This document shows positions 18,042 to 26,904 of a DNA stretch of 64,000 nt, in pieces. The stretch comes from Flammeovirga yaeyamensis. GTDB lineage: Bacteria; Bacteroidota; Bacteroidia; Cytophagales; Flammeovirgaceae. The position numbers were made by a program, and so were the translations under genes. Every line of letters starts with the position of its first letter. Within the stretch, counting starts at the first letter, position 1. A model generated the notes under the pieces. The model was given only the letters and a program-made list of their open reading frames with translations. It did no database searches and had not been told where the DNA came from. Location: positions 796,001 through 860,000 of the forward strand of contig NZ_CP076132.1 in NCBI RefSeq assembly GCF_018736045.1, in the 5' to 3' direction.

Positions 18042-20006
18042 TTATAATTCGTCTAACAATGTAATGGTTGTTCGACGGTTAATTTGGTGTTCCTCTTCTG
18101 TTTCTGCGTTGAACACAACAGGTAGTAACTCTCCATAACCTTTAGCTTCGAGTCTGTCTCTTTCTATTCCTCTACTGATAATATAATTTACAGCAGATTC
18201 AGCTCTTTTTTGAGATAGTTTCAAGTTATATTTTTCAGAACCACGATCATCGGTATGGGATCCTAATTCTATACTAATATTCTTATGTTGTTGTAATAGG
18301 GTCACCAATTTATCTAACTCTCTTGCAGCGTCTGCACGAATACGATAATCGTCAAAATCGTAAAGGATATTATTTAATGTAATTTCTCCCTCTTCAATTA
18401 ATTCGTCGTAATAATCTTTGGTTAATTCTACTTCAGATTCAAGAGTGTAATCCACAATTTTTTCTGGACGGTCTTTAAGATCTTCTTGGTCTACTTCTTT
18501 GTCAGCAGTAGTATAATAGACCGAATCCATAAAGTATTTATCTTTAGTGGCAATTAGAATATAATCATTACCCATTTTTAATTGGGTCTCGAATGTATAT
18601 CTACCTACTTGATCAGAAACAACTTCTTCTAAGACTTCTCCCTCAGTATTTTTTAGAGTAACATTTACCTTACCTAAGGCGATTTCAGAAGTGTCTTTAA
18701 TGACAAATGAGTTACCTGCCAAGAAATAATTTACAGGTTTAAGAATAGGTGTTTTGTCGGAGAAGAAATAAATGTGATCTTTTGATGTTCCTTTTTCTTC
18801 GTGTCTATTTGATGTGAAAGCACCAAATCTTTTCTCTAAGAATACTAAACCAAAATCATCCCCAGAAGAGTTAAATGGTCTCCCCATGTTTTTGATATTG
18901 ATTCGGTTATTTTTACGAGTGGCCTCAAAGATATCTAAACCTCCTAATCCAGGGTGACCATCAGATGCAAAGTACATCTTACCATTGGCAGCAATAAACG
19001 GGAACATATCGTTACCTCTTGAGTTAATCTTAGGTCCCATATTTCTTGGTTTTCCCCAAGTTCCGTTTACGTTTCTTTTGGATCTGTAGATGTCAATACC
19101 ACCATAACCACCTTTTCGGTTTGAGGCAAAATAAAGCGTTTTGCCATTGGCTGATAAGGCAGGGCAAGCATCCCAAGATTGAGGATTTGAAATAGGTAAT
19201 AGAGTTGGTAAAGACCATTCTCCATTTTCAAATCGACTCTCATATAAATCGACTTCCTTAAAGTTTTCTTTGTGATGCCCTGTGTTACTTCGGGCAAATA
19301 TCATATAAGTGCCATCACGATTGAAGGTAGCAGAAGCTTCATGAAGGTCAGGGTGATTGATCAAGCTATCGAAATAGGAAACGGTTCCATTACAACTATC
19401 GGCTCGATCAAAAGTATATTTATATAAATTGGAATATCCTTCTCCTGTGCCATGATAGACTTTTTTAGTATCTCTTGTGGATGTAAAAACCAATTCGTCT
19501 TTGTAGAACATTGGCGAGTAATCATCCTGATCACTGTTTAACTTTTCACACATTGTGATTTCAATAAACGGATCTGGGTTTTTGGCTAAACTATCGACAA
19601 TATTGATATGCTTAATTTCATCTTTTGCCCTTCTCAATAACTGACGGTTGGTTCCCTCTTTGGCATATCTTTCAAAAAGTGCTTTTGACTTTTTGTAATT
19701 TCCTTGAAGTTCCAATCCATAAGCATAGTAGAAATACATATCCATATTTTCGTAACCAGCATCTTTTGCCAATTTGTAATATGGGAGCGCATCAGTTAGT
19801 CTGTTGGATAAACGATACGATTCTGCTACTCTATAATAATATTCTGCTTGTGTTTTTTTATCACTAGTAGATTTGGCTAATGATTCATACTTGTGAATGG
19901 CTAATTCATACTCCCCTTGGTCAAAATGGGTTTCTGCCACTTTCTTAGGAGAAGAACAACTATAAATCAAAAAGATAATAGGTATTATGTTGAGGAGACG
20001 CTTCAT
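18042..20006 (-). CDS. PorE-like OmpA-family lipoprotein with TPR, PD40 and CRD domains (654 aa)
   Basis: The start at 20006 (MKRLLNIIPIIFLIYSCSS) gives a lipoprotein signal with Cys17; an earlier ATG would add 20 charged residues ahead of it. In order: TPR repeats (about 25-110, e.g. FDQGEYELAIHKYESLAK), WD40/PD40 propeller repeats (about 150-420, FTSTRD, LYFASNRKGGYGGIDIY, MYFASDGHPGLGGLDIF), a carboxypeptidase-regulatory-like domain (about 435-520) and an OmpA peptidoglycan-binding domain (about 540-650, ELGSHTDDRGSEKYN). This is the architecture described for PorE of the type IX secretion system, which anchors the complex to peptidoglycan. Several paralogues usually exist per genome, so identity as PorE itself is likely but not certain. 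Confidence 0.85.
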   Translation of the reverse strand: MKRLLNIIPIIFLIYSCSSPKKVAETHFDQGEYELAIHKYESLAKSTSDKKTQAEYYYRVAESYRLSNRLTDALPYYKLAKDAGYENMDMYFYYAYGLELQGNYKKSKALFERYAKEGTNRQLLRRAKDEIKHINIVDSLAKNPDPFIEITMCEKLNSDQDDYSPMFYKDELVFTSTRDTKKVYHGTGEGYSNLYKYTFDRADSCNGTVSYFDSLINHPDLHEASATFNRDGTYMIFARSNTGHHKENFKEVDLYESRFENGEWSLPTLLPISNPQSWDACPALSANGKTLYFASNRKGGYGGIDIYRSKRNVNGTWGKPRNMGPKINSRGNDMFPFIAANGKMYFASDGHPGLGGLDIFEATRKNNRINIKNMGRPFNSSGDDFGLVFLEKRFGAFTSNRHEEKGTSKDHIYFFSDKTPILKPVNYFLAGNSFVIKDTSEIALGKVNVTLKNTEGEVLEEVVSDQVGRYTFETQLKMGNDYILIATKDKYFMDSVYYTTADKEVDQEDLKDRPEKIVDYTLESEVELTKDYYDELIEEGEITLNNILYDFDDYRIRADAARELDKLVTLLQQHKNISIELGSHTDDRGSEKYNLKLSQKRAESAVNYIISRGIERDRLEAKGYGELLPVVFNAETEEEHQINRRTTITLLDEL

Positions 20007-20316
20007 GTTATTGCGTTTCTTGGTTTGCAGGGTTAGTACTATTTTACTACGGAATGAAGATTTCAATCCATAGTATAGAAGTTAAAAGAATGTTGTGTGA
20101 TCTGCAAATATTGATGGAATAAATATTAAAACTAAGCCAAAGTTTTAGATTTAGTAAAATTAAATTGAATAACCATTTTCCTAGTATCTATAAAAATTAC
20201 TTTTTTAATACTTAATTGTGTTATTTAAGTAAATCTTAAATAACTGTTAAATTAAGGTAGGGAGATAATCATTTTATTTGTAACATTTACATAATAAAAT
20301 AATAAATTAATTTGTT
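20007..20316. other. AT-rich divergent intergenic region
   Basis: Separates the PorE-like and T9SS-cargo genes, which point away from each other, so both promoters should be here. I see a partial -7-like TTTATTTG near 20275 but no full match, and no repeat or hairpin of note. Confidence 0.5.
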
Positions 20317-21738
20317 ATGAAAAAAATGAAGTTGCTACCTTTTTTTATGAGTATTCTTGTCTTTACCTTTTCAAATTTATTTGCTAAGCAAGTAATACAT
20401 CATTCAGGAGGAAGATATAATCGTGTAGTGGTTCATGATTATGATACTCTACAGATAGATGGTAATTTAATTATTGATGCAAACTCAAATTTGCCTTCTT
20501 TATATTCAACATATGATCACACTTCTCCTTCTGTAAGATATCATGAAGGAAGACATGGTTATATTCGAGTAAAACATGGAGGTGTTTTATTTGTAACAGG
20601 AAATATAATTATTGTATCCGTTGACGAAGATGATGAAACAAAGGTAGAAGGAGATTTAGTTGTAGGTGGAGATTTAACAATTAATTACCGAATACATGGT
20701 GATGATGATGAACCAATGAATTTTAAAAATTATGGAACAACTGTCGTTGCTGGTAATCTTAATCTTAATGGACCAACAAAACTTGATGAAGATGAAACTT
20801 TAAGGTTTTATAATTATGGAGAAATGTTAGTAATGAAAAATTTTACTACTCATAATCATGTTCAAATTAGAACAGGTACTGATCACCATCACCATCCTAA
20901 ATTATTTGTAACAGGGAATACAAGGTTTGAAGGGTATACTCGTCATCATGGCGATGACGATGAGTGGTCTGTCATAGCTCCTGATCACAATCATTATAAA
21001 ACTCCCTTTACTCATGTGGGTACAATGGATCAAAGATCACAACAGTTTATGACATATACTCATAATCATCATTCAAATGTACAACAAGTTGATAATTTGA
21101 AACCACTTATAGACCCTCACACTCAGTTTTTGATAGATCGATTTTTAGGACAAAACCACATAGACATAAGTTTACCTATTGAAATGGAAACTTTTACTTC
21201 TAAAGTGAAAGACGATTATGTGATTTTACATTGGGCAACAGCATCTGAATCTAATTCTGATCATTTTGAGTTGGAAAGATCATATGATGGTCAGCATTAT
21301 GAAAAAGTAAGAAAAGATATTAGTGCAGCTGGAAATTCATCAGTAGAATTGAAATATAATGTAATTGATAATGAGGTTCATAATGGACATATTTATTATA
21401 GATTGAGTGAGGTTGATTTTGATGGAGCAGTACAGTCTTGGAGTACTGAAATCATAATGAGACATTTAACTGAAACAGAAAGTCCAATAGTTATTTACCC
21501 AAACCCTTCAGATCGTGAAATTAATATTGATTTTTCCTCAAATGAAACGAATACATTAGAAATTGATTTAGTTGCGGCTAGCACTGGTCAAAAAATCAAT
21601 TTATTTCAGGTAAATGATGGCATGGGAAATCACCATATCATCAATGTTGAAAATATCAATAATGGTCAATATGTACTTTTAATATTTGATCATGGACGAT
21701 TAATAAAAAGACAACATATGATTATACAACATCAATAA
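20317..21738 (+). CDS. His-rich secreted protein with T9SS type A sorting domain (473 aa)
   Basis: The signal peptide ends NLFAKQ (about residue 24). Residues 30-270 form a repetitive beta region (GNLIIDANSN, GNIIIVS, GDLVVGGDLTI, GNLNLNG), suggesting a beta-helix-like fold, with many His and Asp clusters (DHHHHPK, RHHGDDDE, HNHHSNVQQ) that could bind metal. A fibronectin-like segment follows (LHWATASESNSDHFELERS, about 310-390). The C-terminal domain starts at VIYPNPSD and ends in a basic strand, the type A signal for export through T9SS and attachment to the surface or release. No enzymatic motif is visible. Confidence 0.8.
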   Translation: MKKMKLLPFFMSILVFTFSNLFAKQVIHHSGGRYNRVVVHDYDTLQIDGNLIIDANSNLPSLYSTYDHTSPSVRYHEGRHGYIRVKHGGVLFVTGNIIIVSVDEDDETKVEGDLVVGGDLTINYRIHGDDDEPMNFKNYGTTVVAGNLNLNGPTKLDEDETLRFYNYGEMLVMKNFTTHNHVQIRTGTDHHHHPKLFVTGNTRFEGYTRHHGDDDEWSVIAPDHNHYKTPFTHVGTMDQRSQQFMTYTHNHHSNVQQVDNLKPLIDPHTQFLIDRFLGQNHIDISLPIEMETFTSKVKDDYVILHWATASESNSDHFELERSYDGQHYEKVRKDISAAGNSSVELKYNVIDNEVHNGHIYYRLSEVDFDGAVQSWSTEIIMRHLTETESPIVIYPNPSDREINIDFSSNETNTLEIDLVAASTGQKINLFQVNDGMGNHHIINVENINNGQYVLLIFDHGRLIKRQHMIIQHQ

Positions 21739-21763
21739 GAATTCAAATTTCAAAATAACACAA

Positions 21764-21793
21764 AAGGCTTAATCACAAAGTGATTAAGCCTTA
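21764..21793. terminator. Bidirectional terminator
   Basis: AAGGCTTAATCAC and GTGATTAAGCCTT form a perfect 13-bp stem around AAA, between the convergent T9SS-cargo and dapF genes. Confidence 0.85.
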
Positions 21794-21816
21794 TTCATAT
21801 GTTTATTTTTATTGTA

Positions 21817-22596
21817 TTAAATTTCAATTTCTGCTTTAAATACTGGAGTGGCAGGGCCTGTAAGAATAATATCAGTATATTTTTTCTCAGCGACTTTTTT
21901 AAAGCCAACAGCTAAGTCTCCACCCAGCACTTTAATCTGAATAGGACTTTCCATACCATGTTCAATATTAGCAGCAATAGCACAAGCTGTAACGCCAGTA
22001 CCACAAGCATATGTTTCGTCTTCGACCCCTCTTTCGTAGGTTCTAACGCTCAATGATTGTGATCCAGTGACCTGTGCAAAGTTTACATTCGTTCCCTCTT
22101 CTGCAAAGCGTTCGTTATAGCGAATAGCTTTTCCTTCAGTAACGCAATCAAAGTTATCTAAATCCTTTTCAAAACGTACATAGTGAGGAGAACCCGTATC
22201 CATAAAATAATGATCTGCATTAACCTCAATTTCACCCGGAGGATTCATTTTAAGATGAACCAATTGTTGTTCATCCAAAGTAGCCTCGTGAGCACCATCA
22301 GCAGCCCAGAAAGAAGTGGTAGTGTCGAATAGACCTAATGTATGTGCAAATCGAACAGCACAGCGACCGCCGTTACCACACATCGTACCTACATGCCCAT
22401 CTGCATTAAAGTACACCATTTCAAAATCGTATCCTTCTTTCAAGCGGATAAGAATAAGTCCATCTCCACCTACACCAAAACGTCTGTGACAAAGAAATGC
22501 CACCTTTTCATGATCGTTAATATCAAAAGTAGCATCACGATCGTCGATCATGATAAAATCGTTTCCTGCACCCTGATATTTCCAAAAATGTATCAT
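21817..22596 (-). CDS. dapF: Diaminopimelate epimerase
   Basis: Interconverts LL- and meso-diaminopimelate without a cofactor, using two cysteines. Cys73 (MCGNGGRCA) and Cys198 (ACGTGVTAC) are both present in their conserved contexts, and the 259 residues fit the family. meso-DAP feeds peptidoglycan and lysine synthesis. The gene is monocistronic, with a good Bacteroidota-type promoter about 30-60 bases upstream. Confidence 0.96.
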   Translation of the reverse strand: MIHFWKYQGAGNDFIMIDDRDATFDINDHEKVAFLCHRRFGVGGDGLILIRLKEGYDFEMVYFNADGHVGTMCGNGGRCAVRFAHTLGLFDTTTSFWAADGAHEATLDEQQLVHLKMNPPGEIEVNADHYFMDTGSPHYVRFEKDLDNFDCVTEGKAIRYNERFAEEGTNVNFAQVTGSQSLSVRTYERGVEDETYACGTGVTACAIAANIEHGMESPIQIKVLGGDLAVGFKKVAEKKYTDIILTGPATPVFKAEIEI

Positions 22597-22626
22597 TATT
22601 TCTTTCCTTCTTTAAAATTTAGGTCA

Positions 22627-22655
22627 CAAAAGTATTCTATTTCTGATTATTCCAA
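22627..22655 (-). promoter_or_regulatory. Promoter of dapF
   Basis: On the minus strand TTG (22653-22655) is followed after 18 bases by TACTTTTG (22627-22634), matching the Bacteroidota -33/-7 pattern TTG-N(17-21)-TAnnTTTG. It lies 31 bases before the start. Confidence 0.6.
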
Positions 22656-22798
22656 AAAATAACTTAGAAAGTAAACAAAAATAACACTGCTTGTTATAAA
22701 TCCATATAAATTAAAAAAGAGATCTTTAGTTTTTCCCATTTTGTATCAAATTTTCATCAGATCTGTGTATTTTCGCCAAATAACAAACAGAAAAAGAG

Positions 22799-23575
22799 AT
22801 GCATAGAATAGATGAACTATTCCAACGTAAAAAGGAAGATGTGTTAAACATTTACTTTACGGCTGGATATCCTAAATTAGATGATACAAGAACTGTTTTA
22901 AAAGCATTGCAAGATGGTGGAGTAGATTTGATCGAAATCGGTATTCCATTTTCAGATCCTGTTGCCGATGGCCCTACGATCCAAGAAAGTAATATGCAAG
23001 CTTTAGATAATGGGATGACTATGCAAAAGCTATTCGCCCAATTAGAAGGATTTAGAGAGGAAGTTGATGTACCAGTTGTAGTAATGGGTTATTTCAATCC
23101 GATTATGCAATATGGTTTAGAAAAGTTCTGTAAAGATGCTCAAAGAGTAGGTATTGATGGAATTATTGTTCCTGATTTACCAATGATCGAGTATTTAAGC
23201 AACCTAAAAGAAATGTTTGATGCTCACGGTATCAGAAATACTTTCTTGATCTCACCACAAACAACTGAAGATAGAATTGTAGAAATAGACCAAAATACAG
23301 AAGGTTTTATTTATATGGTGTCTTCTGCAAGTGTTACAGGTGCAAAAACAGGTATTTCAGAAGAGCAAATCGATTATTTCAAGCGTATTGAAGGTATGAA
23401 CCTGAAAAACCCAAGATTAATTGGTTTTGGTATTTCAGATCATGCTTCATTTAAGCAGGCTTCATCTTATGCTAACGGAGCAATTATTGGTTCTGCATTT
23501 GTGAAGTTAATTGGTCAGTCAAAAGATTTAAATAAAGATATTCAAGGTTTTGTGAAGTCCATCAAAGGAGAATAA
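22799..23575 (+). CDS. trpA: Tryptophan synthase alpha chain
   Basis: Cleaves indole-3-glycerol phosphate to indole and glyceraldehyde-3-phosphate; indole is channelled to TrpB. It is a TIM barrel of 258 residues. The catalytic residues are present: Glu46 in DLIEIGIPFSDP and Asp57 in VADGPT. The phosphate-binding GSAFVK region is near the end. Unlike in many genomes, trpB and other trp genes are not adjacent. Two terminator-like hairpins follow. Confidence 0.96.
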   Translation: MHRIDELFQRKKEDVLNIYFTAGYPKLDDTRTVLKALQDGGVDLIEIGIPFSDPVADGPTIQESNMQALDNGMTMQKLFAQLEGFREEVDVPVVVMGYFNPIMQYGLEKFCKDAQRVGIDGIIVPDLPMIEYLSNLKEMFDAHGIRNTFLISPQTTEDRIVEIDQNTEGFIYMVSSASVTGAKTGISEEQIDYFKRIEGMNLKNPRLIGFGISDHASFKQASSYANGAIIGSAFVKLIGQSKDLNKDIQGFVKSIKGE

Positions 23576-23600
23576 CCAAAGAATAGAATATAAAAATAAA

Positions 23601-23620
23601 GCCCATCAAATTTGATGGGC
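23601..23620 (+). terminator. Hairpin after trpA
   Basis: GCCCATCAAA/TTTGATGGGC is a perfect 20-base palindrome 25 bases after the stop. It is followed by A rather than T, so on its own it is a weak plus-strand terminator. Confidence 0.5.
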
Positions 23621-23623
23621 ACA

Positions 23624-23657
23624 AAAAAAACTAGTTCAATGAAGAACTAGTTTTTTT
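23624..23657. terminator. Bidirectional terminator between trpA and the small paralogue
   Basis: AAAAAAACTAGTTC pairs with GAACTAGTTTTTTT around a 6-nt loop, giving U-tracts in both directions. Confidence 0.85.
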
Positions 23658-23688
23658 ATTTATAGATGTTCCAATTTTTGATATCTAA

Positions 23689-24081
23689 TTATCTTAATCT
23701 CAAAACTTTCTTTTGAAGTTTTGTGATGTCACGGCCTTCGTTTACACCTGCTAAGATAGCTTGGTTGTAAGTAGCGATAGCCATTTCTTTAGCTCCGTTT
23801 AACTTAAGGTAATCACCTTTTACTTCTAAGTTCTCTGAGTTAGAGTTGATCTCGATTGATTTCTCGATCCAGATATAAGCTTCGCTTAAGTTGGCTTTTA
23901 ATTCGATGCATCTTTCTGCAGCGTCAGCGTATACTTTCCAATCCGTAGCAGAAGCATTTTCTACTGAAGCACGAAGTTGGTTAATTTCATTGTCATCATT
24001 TTCATTTCCTTTTGCGAAAGAAGTGTTTACTGCAATGAATGTTACTAAAGCGAATACTAGAAGTTGTTTTAAAGCTTTCAT
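23689..24081 (-). CDS. Small exported TPR-like protein, paralogue A (130 aa)
   Basis: I do not recognise a named family. The signal peptide ends NTSFAK (about residue 24). The mature protein is almost wholly helical with TPR-like periodicity (AERCIELKANLSEAYIWIE, GAKEMAIATYNQAILAG). It differs from paralogue B at only five residues, and paralogue C is about half identical. It should be a small periplasmic protein. The start is fixed by the identical start in the sister genes. All three copies have very long leaders with a shared motif 159-173 bases upstream of the ATG, suggesting common control. Confidence 0.75.
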   Translation of the reverse strand: MKALKQLLVFALVTFIAVNTSFAKGNENDDNEINQLRASVENASATDWKVYADAAERCIELKANLSEAYIWIEKSIEINSNSENLEVKGDYLKLNGAKEMAIATYNQAILAGVNEGRDITKLQKKVLRLR

Positions 24082-24784
24082 GATTGATATATGTTTTTTG
24101 TTATCTTAATTCTTTTGATTGATTACATAAACAGTATTGCTATAAACTTGCCAAAAACATATAAGTGTCTAATAATTAATTGTTTGTGTGGGTAATTTTG
24201 CTGTTTTATTGATTTTAAGTGTAAAAATGACCTAATTTTTTTAGCATTTTTGGACACATTGTTCAAAAACGATCACTTTTTGATGCTAATTCAGAATAAT
24301 ATTTTGTTTTTGAGTTTTGATTAACTTGATTTTAAAATAAATTAGATGTTTATTAACTTTTATTTAAAATTATATTCTGTGATTTAAATTTATTGAAGTT
24401 GTGTTTTTTGTACGTTTAATATTTATCACAATCATCTATTGTTATATTTTCAATAACCCACATTGTTATTTGATAAATTTCGAAAAATAAGGAAAATAAA
24501 AAATATTTTTTGAGGATGTCTTAAAAATAGATGCTGTTAAGCTATTCTGTGTTCAGAAGTGTTCGTTTTTGAAAAAAGGTAAAATAATAGGGTGTACGGT
24601 TGTACGAAATGATGCAGGAGGAGTAGTTCTTAAATAGGAATGGTGATCAAACCAGAAGTAAGAACATCTATATATATTATAAAAGAAGAGTATTAAATAT
24701 AAACCTAATTAATGCTACTACAAGATGGCATAAAATAACACTCAATTAAAAGTTATACATATATATAAAGTATAGACATAAAAA
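24082..24784. other. Long AT-rich leader of paralogue A
   Basis: No gene. About the first 500 bases are alignable with the leader of paralogue B. The best-preserved part is a 65-base block at 24212-24276. Beyond about 24600 I see only unstructured AT-rich sequence and short TATA-type runs. Confidence 0.6.
24212..24276 (-). promoter_or_regulatory. Conserved upstream block, copy A
   Basis: Identical at 63 of 65 positions to 25361-25425 although neighbouring non-coding sequence has drifted. It contains ACACATTGTTCA at 24254-24265 (minus strand TGAACAATGTGT), exactly 173 bases upstream of the start codon. Confidence 0.55.
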
Positions 24785-24808
24785 AACAGGTTCATTACTG
24801 AACCTGTT
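24785..24808 (-). terminator. Terminator of paralogue B
   Basis: AACAGGTTCA / TGAACCTGTT, a 10-bp perfect stem with TTAC loop, and an A-run that reads as U-tract on the minus strand. Confidence 0.8.
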
Positions 24809-24837
24809 CTTCATAGGAGTTACTATATATATATCGA

Positions 24838-25230
24838 TTATCTCAATCTTAATACTTTCTTTTGAAGCTTAGTGATATCACGACCTTCATTCATACCAGC
24901 TAAGATAGCTTGGTTGTAAGTAGCGATAGCCATTTTCTTAGCTCCATTTAGTTTAAGGTAGTCGCCCTTAACTTCTAAGTTCTCAGAGTTAGAGTTGATC
25001 TCGATAGATTTCTCAATCCAGATATAGGCTTCACTTAAATTAGCTTTCAATTCGATGCATCTTTCAGCAGCCTCAGCATACACTTTCCAATCTGTAGCAG
25101 AAGCATTTTCTACTGATGCACGAAGTTGATTAATTTCGTTGTCATCTCTTTCATTTCCTTTTGCAAAAGAAGTGTTTACTGCAAGGAATGTTACTAAAGC
25201 AAATACTAGAAGTTGTTTTAAAGCTTTCAT
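24838..25230 (-). CDS. Small exported TPR-like protein, paralogue B (130 aa)
   Basis: Nearly identical to paralogue A. The five differences (Ile/Leu17, Asn/Arg28, Asp/Glu53, Glu/Lys98, Val/Met112, approximate numbering) are mostly conservative. It has the same signal peptide and helical repeat. The duplicated unit includes about 500 bases of upstream DNA, so regulation was copied along with the gene. The function is unknown. Confidence 0.75.
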   Translation of the reverse strand: MKALKQLLVFALVTFLAVNTSFAKGNERDDNEINQLRASVENASATDWKVYAEAAERCIELKANLSEAYIWIEKSIEINSNSENLEVKGDYLKLNGAKKMAIATYNQAILAGMNEGRDITKLQKKVLRLR

Positions 25231-26025
25231 GATTGATATATGTTTTTTGTTGTCTTAATTCTTTTGATTGAATACATGAACAGTATTGCTATAAACTTGC
25301 CAAAAATAAATAAAATACTGATAATCAGATATTTGTGTTGTGTTTTTGGGAGTTTTGTCGATTTTAAGTGTAAAAATGACCTACTTTTTTTAGCATTTTT
25401 GGACACATTGTTCAAAAGCGATCACATTTCAATGTGAAATCAGAATATTATTCTGTTTTTATTGATTTGTTGATCTTCATTTAAAATAAAATACATGTTT
25501 ATTAACTTCTGTTAGTATATTTATTCTGTGTTGTATTGTAGGTAGAGTCGTGTTTATTGTACGTTTATTATTGATTGATATATAGTTTTGTGAAAATCGT
25601 AAAAATTAAGGCAATAAATTATTGATATTGTAAAAATGAATAAAATAAAAAATAATTTATTGATGATGTCTTAATTAATATAGGTGTAATAGTTTTTGTG
25701 TGCGTTTGTGTTCGGTTTTGAAAAACGTCTAAAAATTGAATCAAATTATCCTTGTTACTCTAATATAGAATTTTGAAATTGTTGTTTAAAAGTGAATAGT
25801 TCTTCTCTTAATCAGTAGTATCATTTCATTTTCTCTGAAGAGCTTATAATGCCTAAGTAAGAAAGTAAATGCTTAGTGATCACAATTCCTCTTTTGGGAT
25901 TAGATAATAGAAATACTGATTAAGAAACTCTCATCCACTTTTCTTTTGTGATATTCCAGGTAATACTCCTTATTTATATTATTAATGATATAAAGAATGG
26001 TTATGTAAAAAGACCAGAAATAAAA
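25231..26025. other. Long AT-rich leader of paralogue B with a flanking structured segment
   Basis: No gene. It holds the copy-B conserved block (25361-25425), homology with leader A to about 25740, and, beyond it, a segment bounded by the inverted pair CTTAATCAGTA (25807-25817) and TACTGATTAAG (25914-25924), about 120 bases apart. Confidence 0.55.
25361..25425 (-). promoter_or_regulatory. Conserved upstream block, copy B
   Basis: Partner of 24212-24276. It contains ACACATTGTTCA at 25403-25414, again 173 bases upstream of the start. Confidence 0.55.
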
Positions 26026-26051
26026 AAAGCTACCCCAAATGGAGTAGCTTT
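26026..26051 (-). terminator. Terminator of paralogue C
   Basis: AAAGCTAC and GTAGCTTT pair, with an inner CC/GG. The preceding A-run gives the U-tract on the minus strand. Confidence 0.75.
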
Positions 26052-26085
26052 AAAATAGATAATGGATTATTGTATATCTTTTAAG

Positions 26086-26475
26086 TTATCTCATTACAGA
26101 CAACATTTTTTTCTGTGCTTTTTCTACATCATAACCTTTTTCAGATAGACCTTTTAAGATAGCAGTTCTGTAAGCTTCTACTGCCATTTCGTTTGCACCA
26201 TTGGCAACAAGGTAATCAGCTTTTAATTCTAGGTTTGATGCGTTTGGCTCAATTTCGATTGCTCTTTCAATCCAAATGTAGGCCTCACTTAAATTCGAAC
26301 GTAATTCAATACATCTTTCAGCTGCATTTGCATATAGCTGCCAGTCGTTTGCTGACGCATTTTCAACTGACTCACGTAGTTTTGTTATTTCATTATCAAC
26401 ATTATCAGCGAATGATGTTCCGAAAGTAAATAATGATATAATTAAAAGGGCAATGATATTTTTTAAGCTTTTCAT
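26086..26475 (-). CDS. Small exported TPR-like protein, paralogue C (129 aa)
   Basis: Third member of the series. The signal peptide ends GTSFAD. The core is shared with A and B (EITKLRESVENASANDWQLY, AERCIELRSNLSEAYIWIE) but the C-terminal part is divergent (YRTAILKGLSEKGYDVEKAQ). It likely represents the older copy from which A/B separated before their recent duplication, or the reverse; order cannot be decided here. Confidence 0.75.
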   Translation of the reverse strand: MKSLKNIIALLIISLFTFGTSFADNVDNEITKLRESVENASANDWQLYANAAERCIELRSNLSEAYIWIERAIEIEPNASNLELKADYLVANGANEMAVEAYRTAILKGLSEKGYDVEKAQKKMLSVMR

Positions 26476-26825
26476 GATGGTATATGTTTTTGTAGTTCGA
26501 TTTTAATTCCAATACACTGTAGGAAATACTAATCTGATGCCATAGTTAGTTAACTGTTTGTAAATCAGTTTTTAGTGATGATTTTGTGGTAGGAATACAT
26601 CATTTAAACATCAAATAATTGATCGAATAATACACACAATGTTCATATCCGTACAAAAAAACACAGAAGCCAAAGAAAATTTCATATAAATGTGAATAAA
26701 CGAAACATCAATTTGATAAAATGGTGATATGAGCTTTAATTGAAATAATATTTTGCATTGTTATTAATAAAAAAGTTCAATAATTAACATTTGTTCGTGT
26801 ATTCTGATTTTTTCCTCTATAAAAA
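26476..26825. other. Leader of paralogue C
   Basis: No gene. ACACAATGTTCA at 26634-26645 matches the A/B motif ACACATTGTTCA at 11 of 12 positions and lies 159 bases upstream of the start. The rest is AT-rich and shows no other alignment with leaders A or B that I can see. Confidence 0.5.
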
Positions 26826-26849
26826 AAGGTGTCCTAAAAAGAACACCTT
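26826..26849 (-). terminator. Terminator of the E2 gene
   Basis: AAGGTGT pairs with ACACCTT, with AAAAAAA to the left (U-tract on the minus strand). Confidence 0.75.
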
Positions 26850-26904
26850 CTCAATTTTATCATTTACTATTCGATAATACGAAATCGAATAGTGATTAAT
26901 CTAA

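Noticed and set aside
25227-25415. 62-aa minus-strand frame upstream of paralogue B
   Set aside because: It covers the conserved non-coding block, but the equivalent frame is broken in the near-identical leader A, so DNA and not protein is conserved.
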